A stretch of 64,000 nt of DNA, taken from Rhizobium sp. C1 (GTDB taxonomy: Bacteria; Pseudomonadota; Alphaproteobacteria; Rhizobiales; Rhizobiaceae). The notes beneath the pieces are model-generated. The model saw only the letters and a list, made by a program, of their open reading frames with translations, did no database searches and was not told the origin of the DNA. The stretch spans positions 62,001 through 126,000 of the forward strand of contig NZ_JAJNCY010000011.1 in assembly GCF_021026335.1 (NCBI RefSeq), read 5' to 3'. The translations under genes and the position numbers were made by a program. Positions 31,283-39,204 of the stretch are shown here, in pieces (within the stretch, counting starts at the first letter, position 1; the number at the start of each line of letters is the position of its first letter).

Positions 31283-32275
31283 GTGACCGCATTGCTCTAT
31301 CAGACGCCCGACAATCCGCTGCCGCCCGTGCATATGGAAGGCACCTTTCGGACCCACGACGGGATCGATCTGCGCTATGCCGTCTTCAAGGGCAAGGCAT
31401 CGCCGCCCAAGGGCACGGTCGTGCTACTGCCGGGCCGCAGCGAACCGATCGAGAAATATGCCGAGACGATCACCGACATCACCAATGCGGGTCTCTGGGT
31501 CGCAACCTTCGACCTGCGCGGCCAGGGCGGTTCGCCGCGGCTTGCCAGGAACAAGCGCCTTGGACACGTGCGGCGCTTCAGCGATTACCAGAAGGATCTG
31601 GACGCCTTCTTCGAGCAGATCGTTCTGCCCGACGCCAAGCTGCCCTTCTTCCTCGTCGCGCATTCGACCGGCGGCCTGATTGCGCTGGCAAGTGCGCGGC
31701 GGCTCGCCAACCGGGTGGAGCGGATCGTCGTCTCCGCGCCCTTCCTGGGCCTCGCCTCGACACGCCCCTCGCCGCGCCTGGTGCGCTTCGTCGCCGGCCT
31801 CATGTGCCTGATCGGCCTTGGCGGACACGCCTCCCGCAAGGACGCCGATTATTCAAAGTTCGAGGGCAATGCCGTCACCTCGGACCCGGTGCGCTTCGCC
31901 CGCAACCAGGCGATCTTCGACGCGTATCCCGAACTGACGCTCGGCCCGCCGACGTGGCGCTGGGTGTATGAATGCCTGAAGGCAGGCCGCAAGGTCGTCT
32001 CGCCGGCCTATCTGCAATCCATCACCGTGCCGACCCTCATCCTCGGCCCCACTGCCGACCGCGTCGCCTCCTACCCGGAGATCGAACGCATGTCGCGCTA
32101 CTTCCGGGCCGGCAAGCTGATCCCGATCAACGGATCGGAGCACGAGGTCTTCCAGGAGGCCGAGAAATATCGCGCACAAGCCATGGCCGCACTCTTCGCC
32201 TTCATTCCCGGCGGCTTTTCCGAGCCGGTGCGCCTGATCGAAGAGGATGAGACTGCGCAAAAGGCGGCAGGCTGA
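31283..32275 (+). CDS. Alpha/beta hydrolase, lysophospholipase/monoacylglycerol lipase type
   Basis: A 330 aa serine hydrolase of the PldB-like family. Features: the oxyanion strand [20 protein letters not shown], the DLRGQGGS segment, the nucleophile elbow AHSTGG and the late acid/histidine pair in [13 protein letters not shown] and [10 protein letters not shown]. Likely hydrolyses lysophospholipids or short acylglycerols, but the substrate is not readable. The start is GTG at 31283, with no strong ribosome site. It diverges from hsp20 and its stop codon lies directly against the hisN stop on the other strand. Confidence 0.86.
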   Translation: MTALLYQTPDNPLPPVHMEGTFRTHDGIDLRYAVFKGKASPPKGTVVLLPGRSEPIEKYAETITDITNAGLWVATFDLRGQGGSPRLARNKRLGHVRRFSDYQKDLDAFFEQIVLPDAKLPFFLVAHSTGGLIALASARRLANRVERIVVSAPFLGLASTRPSPRLVRFVAGLMCLIGLGGHASRKDADYSKFEGNAVTSDPVRFARNQAIFDAYPELTLGPPTWRWVYECLKAGRKVVSPAYLQSITVPTLILGPTADRVASYPEIERMSRYFRAGKLIPINGSEHEVFQEAEKYRAQAMAALFAFIPGGFSEPVRLIEEDETAQKAAG

Positions 32276-33049
32276 TCAGCCTGCCAGCAGCTCCAGCGCC
32301 TGGCGATGCAGCGCAGGCGTGGCGGCGGCAACGATGCGCCCGCCCATTTCCGGACGCCCGCCATCCCAGGTCGTGATGACACCGCCGGCATTCTCGATGA
32401 TCGGAATGATGCCGCCCACGTCGTATGGCTTCAGCTGGTTCTCGACCACGAGATCGATATTGCCGCTCGCGACCAGCATATAGGCATAGCAGTCGCAGCC
32501 GTAGCGGAAGAGCCTCACGGTCTTTTCGACAGCGCGATACTTCCGCTCGTCCTCGCCCGCAAAAAGATGCGGCGATGTCGAAAACAGCGTCGCATTGGCG
32601 ATGTCCCCGCAGTCCCGCGTCCTGATCTGCCGCGCCCCGCCGGGCCCGGTGTAATAGGACGCCTTGCCATCGGAGAAATAGCGCTCGCCCGTGAAGGGCT
32701 GGTCGACCAGACCCATCTTCGCCCGGCCGCCGCTGTACAGGCCGATCAGCGTGCCCCAGACCGGCAGGCCGGAAATGAAGGCGCGCGTGCCGTCGATCGG
32801 ATCGATGACCCAGACATTCTCGCGGTCGAGCCCGACATTGCCATGCTCTTCACCCAGAATCCCGTGATCCGGAAAGGCACGCTCGATTTCCGCGCGGATC
32901 GCCTCTTCCGCCGCGCGGTCCCCTTCCGTCACCGGATCGAAGCCGCCGGCCTCCTTGTTGACCACGGCGGCCCCTGCCCGGAAACGCGGCAGCGTCTCGC
33001 GCGCGGCAACTTCGGCAAGGCGATCGAAAAACGCTCTGTCTGGCAACAT
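32276..33049 (-). CDS. hisN: Histidinol-phosphatase, inositol-monophosphatase family
   Basis: A 257 aa Mg2+-dependent phosphatase. Metal-binding motifs are complete: GEEHGNVG (Glu of motif I), WVIDPIDGTRAFISGLP (motif II) and KPYDVGGIIPIIENAGG (motif III Asp). The variant RAFISGLPVWGTLIGL and CDCYAYMLVASGNIDLVVE fit the HisN-type branch that makes histidinol in alphaproteobacteria rather than general inositol or CysQ phosphatases. GAGGAA lies close before the ATG. It is the last gene before the long non-coding interval at 33050-34080. Confidence 0.86.
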   Translation of the reverse strand: MLPDRAFFDRLAEVAARETLPRFRAGAAVVNKEAGGFDPVTEGDRAAEEAIRAEIERAFPDHGILGEEHGNVGLDRENVWVIDPIDGTRAFISGLPVWGTLIGLYSGGRAKMGLVDQPFTGERYFSDGKASYYTGPGGARQIRTRDCGDIANATLFSTSPHLFAGEDERKYRAVEKTVRLFRYGCDCYAYMLVASGNIDLVVENQLKPYDVGGIIPIIENAGGVITTWDGGRPEMGGRIVAAATPALHRQALELLAG

Positions 33050-33221
33050 GGGGTTCCTCGTGTCAGCGCGCGAGCCGCGCTTTTCGTGTGCAGATGTTGC
33101 TATGCTTAAACCGGAATTTCGCCGCGAAGGAAAGAGCGTCTTTTGACATTTGCCGCCATGCCCACCAGGAGTGGGTAAAATTTGAGCACGAAAAAAATCT
33201 GCTTAAATCCTGTGCCAAATC

Positions 33222-33337
33222 CGTTGACATTGGTGCGTTGCAATATTAATGTCATCTTACAGTCGCTCGCGGCTGTAATACCCTCCTTGGGTGTTTCCTC
33301 CCTAGATTTGACCGCGCCCAACGGCGCGGTTTTTTTT
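33222..33337 (+). ncRNA. Small RNA with anti-Shine-Dalgarno loops, alpha-r14/NfeR1-like
   Basis: A likely trans-acting sRNA of about 80-116 nt. Structure read from sequence: an outer repeat TGACATT...AATGTCA (33225-33254), a 9-bp stem TTACAGTCG/CGGCTGTAA with loop CTCG (33257-33278), a small hairpin ACCC-TCCTT-GGGT (33280-33292), the single-stranded motif TTTCCTCCC (33294-33302), and an intrinsic terminator CCGCGCC-CAAC-GGCGCGG plus eight Ts (33312-33337). The CCTCCTT and CCTCCC motifs are complementary to ribosome-binding sites, as in the rhizobial alpha-r14 family. The 5' end is uncertain: TTGACA at 33224-33229 could instead be the -35 box of an 80-nt form. Confidence 0.7.
33312..33337 (+). 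terminator. Intrinsic terminator of the small RNA
   Basis: Perfect 7-bp stem CCGCGCC/GGCGCGG, loop CAAC, followed by eight Ts. This is the strongest Rho-independent terminator in the window and no protein gene precedes it on this strand, which is the main argument for a small RNA. Confidence 0.9.
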
Positions 33338-33888
33338 GACCTCGCCGCTCCGCCCTCATGCTGAGGCGCCGCCCGCAGGGCGCGTGGCGCAGGCGCCTCG
33401 GGATGAGGTCGCGACATGCCAAAACCCTCGGGAAAAACCTCTCCCGAGTTCCACTCCGGTTCTGCCGCTCTTGCCCCCTGTCTCGGGCCAAAAACTTCCG
33501 GAGAGCCACGCTGACGCGCCGCCCAGTTGGTAGTTTAAAAATAACGGCGGAGCGCCAGCGCGACCCGTCGAGATTGCCAAGGGGAGCCTCATCCGACTCC
33601 ATTCCTCAAGCGCGGGCCGCCTCGCTAAACCGCCTGCGGAGGCAGACGGGTTCTCAGGCAAAGCCTGGCCGCCGAGCTATTCGCAGCCCATCGGGGGAGT
33701 CGTTTCGTCGGGTGTTGTTTCACCCGCCGCCGCCCGCGCCCCCTGATGATATCCACCGCACGTTACGATGAACACCATCAGGCTCTCCTCCCGCCTGAAC
33801 CAGCCGTCGCTGGCCCATCCGGTGACGGGAGGGGTGTAGGATAAGGGGATATTTTGAGAGTGGGGAAAACGGTGCGGCTGGGTTCGCC

Positions 33889-33962
33889 TCTCCCCTTGTG
33901 GGAGAGGAAGCGATTTCAACATCTTAGCTTCAGCTAAGTGTTAGAAATCGCAGGTGAGGGGG
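33889..33962 (+). repeat. RIME-like palindromic repeat, copy 1
   Basis: Contains a nearly perfect palindrome of about 42 bases: GCGATTTC, AACA, CTTAGC, loop TTCA, GCTAAG, TGTT, GAAATCGC, flanked by CCCCTTGTGGGAG on the left and GTGAGGGGG on the right. A diverged second copy lies in inverted orientation at 33984-34050. The composition fits rhizobial intergenic mosaic elements. Confidence 0.7.
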
Positions 33963-33983
33963 CTGCATTTGTCCCCGCCGTTT

Positions 33984-34050
33984 CCCCCTCACTTGCAAAA
34001 TCTACGACTTAGCCTGCGGCTAAGACCGTGATTTTGCTTTCTCCCCACAA
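33984..34050 (-). repeat. RIME-like palindromic repeat, copy 2 (inverted)
   Basis: Palindrome GCAAAATC, CTTAGCC, loop region, GGCTAAG, GATTTTGC between CCCCCTCAC and CTCCCCACAAG. Read on the minus strand it aligns along its whole length with copy 1, about 20 bases away, so the two units form a large inverted repeat. Confidence 0.68.
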
Positions 34051-34068
34051 GGGGGGGGGGGGGGGGGG
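34051..34068 (+). repeat. 18-G homopolymer
   Basis: Eighteen consecutive Gs directly after the CCCCACAA end of the second palindrome, 12 bases before the 3' end of the hutG-like gene. Homopolymers of this length are rare in bacteria; it may be a slippage-prone site or an assembly error. Confidence 0.8.
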
Positions 34069-34080
34069 ATGGCAGTACCC

Positions 34081-34968
34081 CTACTCCGCCGCAAACGCCA
34101 TGTCGCCCGACGTCTCCACCACATAATCCGCCAGCCGCATCATGAACTCGCGCAGCAGCCCCGCGATCAGCAGGAACTCCGGCCTCCGCTCCAGCGTCGT
34201 TTCATCGACATAAAGCGACCGGTTGACCTCGATCTGGATGGCATGAAGATTGCGGGCCGGGCGGCCGTAATGTTCGGTGATGAAACCGCCGGCATAGGGT
34301 TTGTTGCGCACGGTGGCAAAGCCGAGATCGGTGAGGATATCGCTGGCCGCGCGCGTCAGCCGTGACGAAGCGCTTGTGCCATAACGGTCGCCGATGACGA
34401 TATCCGGCTTTTCCGGCGAACCGGGGATGCGAATATTGCCGGGCATGGAATGGCAATCTATCAGAATGGCCTGGCCGAAGCAGACATGCGTGCGGGCAAT
34501 CAGCTTGCGCAGGCAGGCGTGATAGGGCTTGTAGACCGCCTCGATGCGGTCCAGCCCCTCATCTGCCGTCAACCGGGTACTGTAGATTTCCGTGTTCTCA
34601 GCGACGATACGCGGAATGGTCCCGAGTCCGCCGGCCACGCGCACCGAATTGCGGTTCACATGCGACGGCAGTTCGCCGATGAACATGCGCGGGTCGAGCT
34701 CATAAGGCTCGCGGTTCACGTCGAGAAAAGCGCGCGGAAAATGCGCGACGAGCATCGGCGCACCAAGCGACACGGACGAGATGAAAAGTTCATCCACGTA
34801 GACGTCTTCGGATTTGCGGATTGTCAGCCCGTCGAGACGCGACTGGGCCATGAAATCGCGGCTGTAGCGGCGTCCGCTATGCGGCGAGTTGAACACAAAG
34901 GGGATTGTGTGAGCGGCGGGCTCGAAGACCTCGAAGTCGATGTTTTCCTCGCTCAGGCCGCGCATCAT
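34081..34968 (-). CDS. N-formylglutamate amidohydrolase family protein
   Basis: A 295 aa member of the HutG-type FGase family, hydrolysing N-formylglutamate or a related N-acyl amino acid. Conserved blocks: VFNSPHSGRRYSRDF near the N-terminus, EDVYVDELF, FPRAFLDVNREPYELDP, IDCHSMPG and YAGGFITEHYG. Two consecutive ATGs (34968 and 34965) follow AAAGGGGA; either could serve. It diverges from cpdR, a neighbourhood I recall from other rhizobia. No other histidine-degradation gene is nearby, so the physiological substrate is uncertain. Confidence 0.88.
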   Translation of the reverse strand: MMRGLSEENIDFEVFEPAAHTIPFVFNSPHSGRRYSRDFMAQSRLDGLTIRKSEDVYVDELFISSVSLGAPMLVAHFPRAFLDVNREPYELDPRMFIGELPSHVNRNSVRVAGGLGTIPRIVAENTEIYSTRLTADEGLDRIEAVYKPYHACLRKLIARTHVCFGQAILIDCHSMPGNIRIPGSPEKPDIVIGDRYGTSASSRLTRAASDILTDLGFATVRNKPYAGGFITEHYGRPARNLHAIQIEVNRSLYVDETTLERRPEFLLIAGLLREFMMRLADYVVETSGDMAFAAE

Positions 34969-35181
34969 TCCCCTTTACCATGTTTTGTTGTTGTGGTGAT
35001 TTGCAGTATCAAACATGTTGCCAGCAGGCGGGCGTGAAGTCAAAACCATTCGCGGGAGCCAAAACGGGCTCTTATGCGTTATACAGAGCCTTCGGGGGCT
35101 GTGTTCACAGGAAATTTACCCGCTCCAGCATACAACTCATGTTCATATGCCAGAACGAGAAAACACCAGATGCCAGAGAAA

Positions 35182-35544
35182 ATGACCCAGAAGATCCTCC
35201 TTGCAGAAGACGACAACGACATGCGCCGTTTCCTGGTCAAGGCGCTCGAGCGCGCCGGCTATAACGTCATGTCCTATGACAATGGCGCCAGCGCCTATGA
35301 CCGTCTGCGCGAAGAGCCCTTCTCGCTGCTTCTCACCGACATCGTGATGCCGGAAATGGACGGGATCGAACTCGCCCGCCGCGCCACCGAACTCGACCCG
35401 GATCTGAAGGTCATGTTCATCACCGGCTTCGCCGCCGTGGCGCTCAACCCGGACTCCCGCGCCCCCAAGGACGCCAAGGTTCTCTCCAAGCCCTTTCACC
35501 TTCGCGACCTCGTCGACGAGGTCAACAAGATGCTGGCCGCCTGA
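35182..35544 (+). CDS. cpdR: Single-domain response regulator CpdR
   Basis: A 120 aa receiver domain without an output domain. In Caulobacter and Sinorhizobium, unphosphorylated CpdR localises ClpXP to the pole and promotes degradation of cell-cycle regulators; the CckA-ChpT relay switches it off by phosphorylation. Acidic pocket Asp10-Asp11 (AEDDND), phospho-acceptor Asp53 (LLLTDIVMPEMDG) and the KPFHLRDLV lysine are intact. I chose ATG 35182, which gives the known N-terminus MTQKILLAEDDNDMRRFLV; an ATG at 35170 is possible. An inverted repeat GAAGCTTTT/AAAAGCTTC follows at 35558-35589. Confidence 0.93.
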   Translation: MTQKILLAEDDNDMRRFLVKALERAGYNVMSYDNGASAYDRLREEPFSLLLTDIVMPEMDGIELARRATELDPDLKVMFITGFAAVALNPDSRAPKDAKVLSKPFHLRDLVDEVNKMLAA

Positions 35545-35599
35545 TCAGGCGACCACCGAAGCTTTTCCACCGATTGATAAAAAAGCTTCAAAAACCCTA

Positions 35600-35628
35600 T
35601 TGACGGCGCAAAGCATTTTATGATCTAT
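35600..35628 (+). promoter_or_regulatory. Putative promoter of the tRNA-Val gene
   Basis: TTGACG (35600-35605), 17 bases, ATCTAT (35623-35628); transcription would start near 35635, nine bases before the tRNA. Spacing and -35 box fit housekeeping promoters of rhizobia. Confidence 0.6.
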
Positions 35629-35643
35629 GCGCCGACATCGGAT

Positions 35644-35718
<75 letters not shown>

Positions 35719-35918
35719 TCCTTCCTTCACAATTCTGTGTGAATGAAAGTCCGGACCAGCCGCTTCGTCAAGAAGCGGCCGGCGGGCCGATGAACTTCAA
35801 GCTGAACATGCACTGCGCCGGGCCGGAATGCCGCAGCCCTGACAATTGCCTTGAGCGATTCGCGCCGGTACATTACCAAAGCATCAGAAACACCGACGAT
35901 GAGACCACGACCCCCCCC

Positions 35919-36569
35919 ATGACCCGATTCGAGCTGCCGCATAGCCCTTGGGAACATTTCGCCGACGGCGTTGTCCATGTGATCGGCGTCGCCGCCGCCA
36001 TTGCCGCCACCTCGGCGCTGATTGTCTGGGCGAGCCTGAAACTGCCCACTGATTCGATCTGGCCGCTGACCTTCTACGGCATCGGCATGATCGCCACCTT
36101 TTCCCTCTCGGCCGCCTATAACCTGACCCTTCACGGCAGGGTCCGCGCGGTTCTGCGCCGCTTCGACCATGCCGCGATCTATCTGATGATCGCAGGCACC
36201 TACACCCCGATCGCCATTCTCGGCCTCGGCGGCTGGCTGGGCTGGTCGCTGGCCGTTGCGACATGGACGCTTGCCCTTGTCGGCATCGTCATGAAGCTCG
36301 CCTTCTTCCATCGCTGGCCGCGCGCCGGCTTCTATCTCTATCTCGGCATGGGCTGGCTCGGCATTCTGGCAGCCTGGCCGCTGGTGCAGCATCTGCATCC
36401 GAGCGTCCTGATCCTGCTGCTCGGCGGCGGTGTGATCTACACGACCGGCACGATCTTCTATCACTATGATCGCCTCCCCTATTCCCGCGCCATCTGGCAC
36501 GTTCATGTCCTGGCAGCCGCAGCCATCCATTATGTCGCGGTTCTGATGGCGGTTCCGGCTACGACTTGA
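35919..36569 (+). CDS. Hemolysin III family (PAQR-like) membrane protein
   Basis: A 216 aa protein with seven predicted transmembrane helices of the HlyIII/YqfA family, related to eukaryotic PAQR receptors. The family motifs are HFADGVVHVIG at the start, the AAYNLTLHGRVRAVLRRFDHAAIYLMIAGTYTP block, and the terminal HVHVLAAAAIHYVAV with the histidines proposed to bind zinc. The ATG at 35919 fits the family N-terminus although its ribosome site is weak; the frame is open upstream to 35739 but that part is not membrane-like. Function in bacteria is not established; haemolysis is not implied. Confidence 0.86.
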   Translation: MTRFELPHSPWEHFADGVVHVIGVAAAIAATSALIVWASLKLPTDSIWPLTFYGIGMIATFSLSAAYNLTLHGRVRAVLRRFDHAAIYLMIAGTYTPIAILGLGGWLGWSLAVATWTLALVGIVMKLAFFHRWPRAGFYLYLGMGWLGILAAWPLVQHLHPSVLILLLGGGVIYTTGTIFYHYDRLPYSRAIWHVHVLAAAAIHYVAVLMAVPATT

Positions 36570-36689
36570 TCGCCGCCCGGATTTGAGGCATAAGCGGCTC
36601 AAGGCTTGGGACCGCCCGCCACCCGCTGGCATTTGCCTTGGTGAAGGTCCCGATGCAGTTCGCGACGAATTGCATCGAACATCCGATTG

Positions 36690-36803
36690 ATGACCGAAGC
36701 TTCCATGCATTCGCGCCATCGGCAATGCGGGTCCCGATATTGGCACTGCGAATGCGGCAAGGACTTCAACCATGTCACAATCGATGCCTATTCCCTCGCT
36801 TGA
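36690..36803 (+). CDS. Possible small zinc-ribbon-like protein
   Basis: A 37-codon open frame with a notable motif QCGSRYWHCECGKDFNHV, in which three cysteines and several histidines could bind a metal. It starts at ATG 36690 (or 36705) without a clear ribosome site and overlaps the start of the next gene by 32 bases in another frame. Treated as a candidate only. Confidence 0.25.
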   Translation: MTEASMHSRHRQCGSRYWHCECGKDFNHVTIDAYSLA

Positions 36804-37215
36804 AACACTCAAAGATCAGGCGAAACGTCTGCGGACCCGTCTGAAGGACGAAGCACAGAACATTACCCACTCGAAGGCGCTGGAACTGATCGCGGCCCAA
36901 TATGGCTTCCGCGACTGGAACACGATGGCCGCAAAAGCCGGCAATCGCCCGCCGCTCAATCCCTGGATGCTCGGGTCGAAGGTCTCCGGCCACTATCTCG
37001 GCCAACCCTTCACGGCCGAAATCCTCTCCGTGCAGGCACTCGCCCACGCGCCCGGACGCTATCGCATCACGTTCGACTTTGACGAACCGGTGGATGTCGT
37101 CACCTTCGACAGCTTCTCCGCCTTCCGCAAGCGCGTGACCTGCACGATCGGCGAGGACGGCCGCACCGTGGAGAAAACCTCCAACGGCCGACCGCACATG
37201 GAACTGGAATGGTGA
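36772..37215 (+). CDS. Glyoxalase-superfamily-related protein
   Basis: A 147 aa cytoplasmic protein of a type common in Hyphomicrobiales. The N-terminal helical part (IPSLETLKDQAKRLRTRLKDEAQNITHSKALELIAAQYGFRDWNTMAAK) is shared by proteins annotated as glyoxalase superfamily members; the C-terminal half (GHYLGQPFTAEILSVQAL, YRITFDFDEPVDVVTF) is beta-rich. No metal-binding set of the classic glyoxalase I fold is evident. It ends 13 bases before the SDR gene and may be co-transcribed. Enzymatic activity is unknown. Confidence 0.78.
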   Translation: MSQSMPIPSLETLKDQAKRLRTRLKDEAQNITHSKALELIAAQYGFRDWNTMAAKAGNRPPLNPWMLGSKVSGHYLGQPFTAEILSVQALAHAPGRYRITFDFDEPVDVVTFDSFSAFRKRVTCTIGEDGRTVEKTSNGRPHMELEW

Positions 37216-37228
37216 AAGGAAACGAGGC

Positions 37229-37915
37229 ATGAGCACGATCGTCATCACCGGCGCAGGCCGTGGCATTGGCCGCGAACTGGCGCGCGCGGCACTCGCGAAA
37301 GGCCACATGGTCTACGGCTCGGTGCGGAGCGAGGCCGATGCGGCAAGGCTGCGCGACGAACTGGGCAGCGCGCTCATGCCACTTGTTTTCGATGTCACGG
37401 ACAGGGCGGCGATTGCTCGCGAAGCGGCCACCATCGCCGGCCCGGTCGATATCCTGATCAACAATGCCGGCATCATTGGCCCTGAGCCCGAAAAGCAATC
37501 GCCGCTTGCGATGGATTTCGACGGCTTCGCCGAAACCCTGGCGATCAACACCATCGCCCCGCTTGCCGTCTCGCAGGGTTTTCTGCCGACGCTCAGACGC
37601 TCCGAACACGGTCGCATCCTCACCATCTCGAGCCAGATGTCATCAATGACCTATCGCAAGGCCGACCAGATCGCCTATCGCGCCTCCAAGGCGGCGGTGA
37701 ACAAGGTGATGCAGGGGCTGGCAACCGCGCTGGAGCCGGATGGCATTCCCGTGATTCTCATCAATCCGGGCTGGGTGAGAACCGATATGGGCGGCCCCTC
37801 GGCCGCACTGGACGCCGGTGATGTCGCAGCCGGCATCCTGACGCTGGCAGAAACGCTCACGCTCGCGCAGACAGGCCGCTTCTTCCTGTGGAGCGGCGAG
37901 GAAAGCGCGTTCTAG
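37229..37915 (+). CDS. Short-chain dehydrogenase/reductase
   Basis: A 228 aa SDR oxidoreductase. It has the NAD(P) motif VITGAGRGIGRELARAAL (TGxxxGIG), the structural NNAG (DILINNAGIIG), the catalytic Ser in LTISSQMSS, and the Tyr-Lys pair in AYRASKAAVNKV. The NPGWVRTDMGG segment closes the active site. The family resembles the small C-factor-like SDRs. AAGG and GAGG lie ahead of the ATG. The substrate is unknown; the preceding glyoxalase-like gene is the only likely operon partner. Confidence 0.88.
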   Translation: MSTIVITGAGRGIGRELARAALAKGHMVYGSVRSEADAARLRDELGSALMPLVFDVTDRAAIAREAATIAGPVDILINNAGIIGPEPEKQSPLAMDFDGFAETLAINTIAPLAVSQGFLPTLRRSEHGRILTISSQMSSMTYRKADQIAYRASKAAVNKVMQGLATALEPDGIPVILINPGWVRTDMGGPSAALDAGDVAAGILTLAETLTLAQTGRFFLWSGEESAF

Positions 37916-37966
37916 CGCCCAGCGCCACACCACGCCGATCCGTCCCCAGAGCGCGAGCGCGTGGGC

Positions 37967-38956
37967 TCACCCCGCGATGTCGACCACGCCGCAATCGCCG
38001 CTTTCCGAGGCAAAGGCCAACAGCTTGCCGGATTTCGACCAGGCCATGGCGGTGATCGCGCCCTTGCCCGGGCGGCGCAGCACCACTTCCTTCTCGTCCG
38101 CCAGACGGACCAGAAGGATCATGCCGTCGATGAAGCCGATCGCCACGACCTCTTCTGCCGGATGGCAGGAGACGGCCGTCGCCATGATATTGCCGCGCGT
38201 ACCAAGCTCCAGCGGCGGCTTGCCCATCGGGCCATCCTTGGCCGAAAACGGCCAGACGATCGCTGCAGGCGCACCGGACGAGGCCAGCCACTTGCCCTTG
38301 ACCGACCAGGAGAGCGACTTCACCTTGGCCGGATAGCCGGTCATGCGCATGTGCCGCGCCTCTTCGCCGGGCTTGACATCGATCTTCCAGCCATGCAGCG
38401 CATTTTCCTGCATGGCCGTGACGACGAAGCGTCCGTCGGGCGAGAAGGTCACGGCATTATGCGCGCCCTTCCAGTCGAGATCGATCGGCGCGCCCGCGGT
38501 CAAGACCCAATGCAGCGTCACGCCGTTATAGCGCGCCGCGGCAATGCGCAGGCCCTTGGGTGCAAAGGCAATCGCTTCGACAGTGCGCTGCTCGGCAAAG
38601 CTCTTCACCGTTCCATCGGCAAGCCGCACCCGGGACTCCTTGCCGACACCATAGGCGATCGCCCCTTGCGGGCCGGCGGCCAGCACGGAAATCCACTTGC
38701 GCGGTTCTTCCGCCAGCAGTTCCACCCGACCGTCGGCATGAACCCGGTTGACCTTGCCGTCCTCGCCGGAGGTCAGGAGCGTATTGCTGCCCTCGTCCTT
38801 GGTCGAAGCAAGCAGCCCCTCATGCACGGCAACTGTCTTGTGGCCCATGTCGAGGCGATGAACCTCGCCAGAAGAAGCCGCGAAGAATGGAACGTCACCC
38901 AGAAAGTGGGCGCCGGCAATGTGGCCTTCGAGATCGAGCGGAGCAACGGTGGGCAT
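37967..38956 (-). CDS. WD40-repeat protein
   Basis: A 329 aa beta-propeller protein built of seven weak WD40-like repeats. Examples are NTLLTSGEDGKVNRVHADG, HNAVTFSPDGRFVVTAMQENALHGWKI and KGAITAMAWSKSGKLLAFASESGDCGVVDI. There is no signal peptide, so it is cytoplasmic and probably a scaffold. The start at 38956 gives MPTVAPLDLEGHI. It lies downstream of the CobW GTPase on the same strand across a 248-base gap with no recognised gene; part of that gap (around 39040-39062, GAATCGATTTTCG) resembles a short repeat often seen between rhizobial genes. Confidence 0.83.
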   Translation of the reverse strand: MPTVAPLDLEGHIAGAHFLGDVPFFAASSGEVHRLDMGHKTVAVHEGLLASTKDEGSNTLLTSGEDGKVNRVHADGRVELLAEEPRKWISVLAAGPQGAIAYGVGKESRVRLADGTVKSFAEQRTVEAIAFAPKGLRIAAARYNGVTLHWVLTAGAPIDLDWKGAHNAVTFSPDGRFVVTAMQENALHGWKIDVKPGEEARHMRMTGYPAKVKSLSWSVKGKWLASSGAPAAIVWPFSAKDGPMGKPPLELGTRGNIMATAVSCHPAEEVVAIGFIDGMILLVRLADEKEVVLRRPGKGAITAMAWSKSGKLLAFASESGDCGVVDIAG

Positions 38957-39204
38957 GGATATGTCTCTGCAAATGAGGCCGCACCCGGCAGGCGCGGCTT
39001 TTAGAATGTCAGCCAAGGCTCTAGCGCATCAGCGGGCAAATCGGAATCGATTTTCGCAAGTAACCATGAAAGGAGAGGCCGGTCAGGCCCGCAAGGCGGG
39101 TTCCACCATGGAATTGGCCGGTGCAAGCCAGTGATGCAGGTTCAGCCATGCGCCGGCAATCGCATGCTCCATGCCGGCGCTTGGTGGCCAATCCCTGGCA
39201 ACCG

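Larger units (their letters stand above)
33050..34080. other. 1-kb protein-free interval with sRNA and palindromic repeats
   Basis: No credible protein gene over 1031 bases. From left to right it holds the hisN promoter side, a small perfect hairpin CCCAC/GTGGG near 33159-33173, a small RNA ending in a strong terminator (33222-33337), GC-rich repeat-like sequence up to about 33830, two inverted copies of a long palindrome (33889-34050) and an 18-G run (34051-34068). Open frames across 33340-33830 lack ribosome sites and recognisable domains. Confidence 0.75.

Noticed and set aside
33340..33830. Several overlapping open frames of 60-140 codons on both strands
   Set aside because: No ribosome sites, biased Arg/Pro/Ala composition and repeat-like DNA; more likely non-coding.
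35739..35918. N-terminal extension of the hemolysin III homologue
   Set aside because: The in-frame upstream sequence is not membrane-like and lacks a ribosome site; the family N-terminus is at 35919.
39001..39204. Short motif GAATCGATTTTCG near the WD40 gene as a regulator site
   Set aside because: It resembles a common rhizobial intergenic repeat fragment and has no paired half-site.
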